DNA from: Cyanoderma ruficeps
Taxonomy: Eukaryota > Chordata > Aves > Passeriformes > Timaliidae
Reading direction: 5' to 3'
Assembly: GCA_008694505.1 (NCBI GenBank)
Contig: VZDJ01004378.1
Coordinates: 14,036,645-14,100,644, forward strand
DNA length: 64,000 bases
This document shows positions 63,567 through 64,000 of the stretch, one piece after another (position 1 is the first letter of the stretch; each line of letters opens with the position of its first letter). The notes below the pieces were generated by a model. It did no database searches and had not been told where the DNA came from. It was given only the letters and a program-made list of their open reading frames with translations. Both the position numbers and the translations under genes were made by a program.

Positions 63567-64000
63567 GGCAGATGAACTTGCCCTAAATTAGCCTTATAAA
63601 AACATGAATTAAAGGAGAAAGGGGCCTGGATAAAGGAGGCTGCAGTTGGGTTAGCTTTTTCCTGTCATCACAACCTTAGTAAACAACAGATTTTAGAATC
63701 TGGGGTCAAAAGAGTGAGAATATGGGGTTTGGATTAAATCATCTGAACATGAACATTTTAAAAATTATATTCTGGATATTGATCCCAGAGCTGCAACACA
63801 ATATCAAGTAATTTTACCCATCTTCCTCATAAATTCATTAAGAAGTGTGTGTCTTAATTAGGTATAACAGCATTAGTTTACTGAGGTTGCTTTTTCCCTG
63901 CTAGATAAGGTGTTCCCCTCCCTCTGTGAGGCATTGTTTGAAAGTGGTTTCTAGTAGAACTGAGAGGGTATGTGACAGGAGAGCTGGCTGAAATTACAGT
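63567..64000. other. Flanking DNA at the window end
   Basis: No recognised gene. The first 150 bp may still belong to the preceding LTR. Confidence 0.4.

Overview
The window looks like avian nuclear DNA, probably from a neoavian bird. The main evidence is a set of CR1 LINE fragments with the typical bird CR1 3' end (runs like 'gattctgtgattct' on the sense strand, 'catagaatcacagaa' on the other), plus solo LTRs resembling common bird endogenous-retrovirus families. The unique DNA is AT-rich with long A/T runs. I found no coding exon, tRNA, rRNA, CRISPR array or bacterial-type gene. Open frames are 161 codons or shorter, none resembles a protein family I know, and the longest lie inside or antisense to repeats. 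The window is therefore most likely intergenic (a gene desert) or part of a very long intron.

Layout. 1-6.3 kb is a repeat cluster: a solo LTR (751-2144, 5-bp target duplication), a CR1 split by a second solo LTR (CR1 3782-4202 and 5039-5510, LTR 4203-5032, 6-bp duplication), and a third solo LTR (5712-6279, 5-bp duplication). 6.3-24.3 kb is unique AT-rich DNA with an unusual cluster of AT palindromes at 14.05-14.14 kb. A short CR1 lies at 24.33-24.53 kb. 24.5-35.2 kb is mostly unique, with low-complexity tracts, a (CA)n repeat and a G-quadruplex motif. A CR1 lies at 35.25-35.5 kb. An LTR-like block lies at 40.8-42.0 kb.

44.4-51.6 kb is a second repeat cluster: CR1 pieces, one with a 70-bp segment also present 1.5 kb upstream; a solo LTR at 48378-48835 (4-bp duplication); two CR1 copies tail to tail; and a CR1 reverse-transcriptase-region fragment. 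Two further LTRs lie at 57.64-58.15 kb and about 62.8-63.57 kb.

There are no genes working together here. The content is a record of retroelement insertion, LTR-LTR recombination (all LTRs appear solo) and small rearrangements. The observations most worth checking are the AT-palindrome cluster, the 70-bp duplicated segment inside a broken CR1, and the dated nesting of an LTR in a CR1. I saw no convincing new biological system. Repeat family names are deliberately general because no database search was possible.
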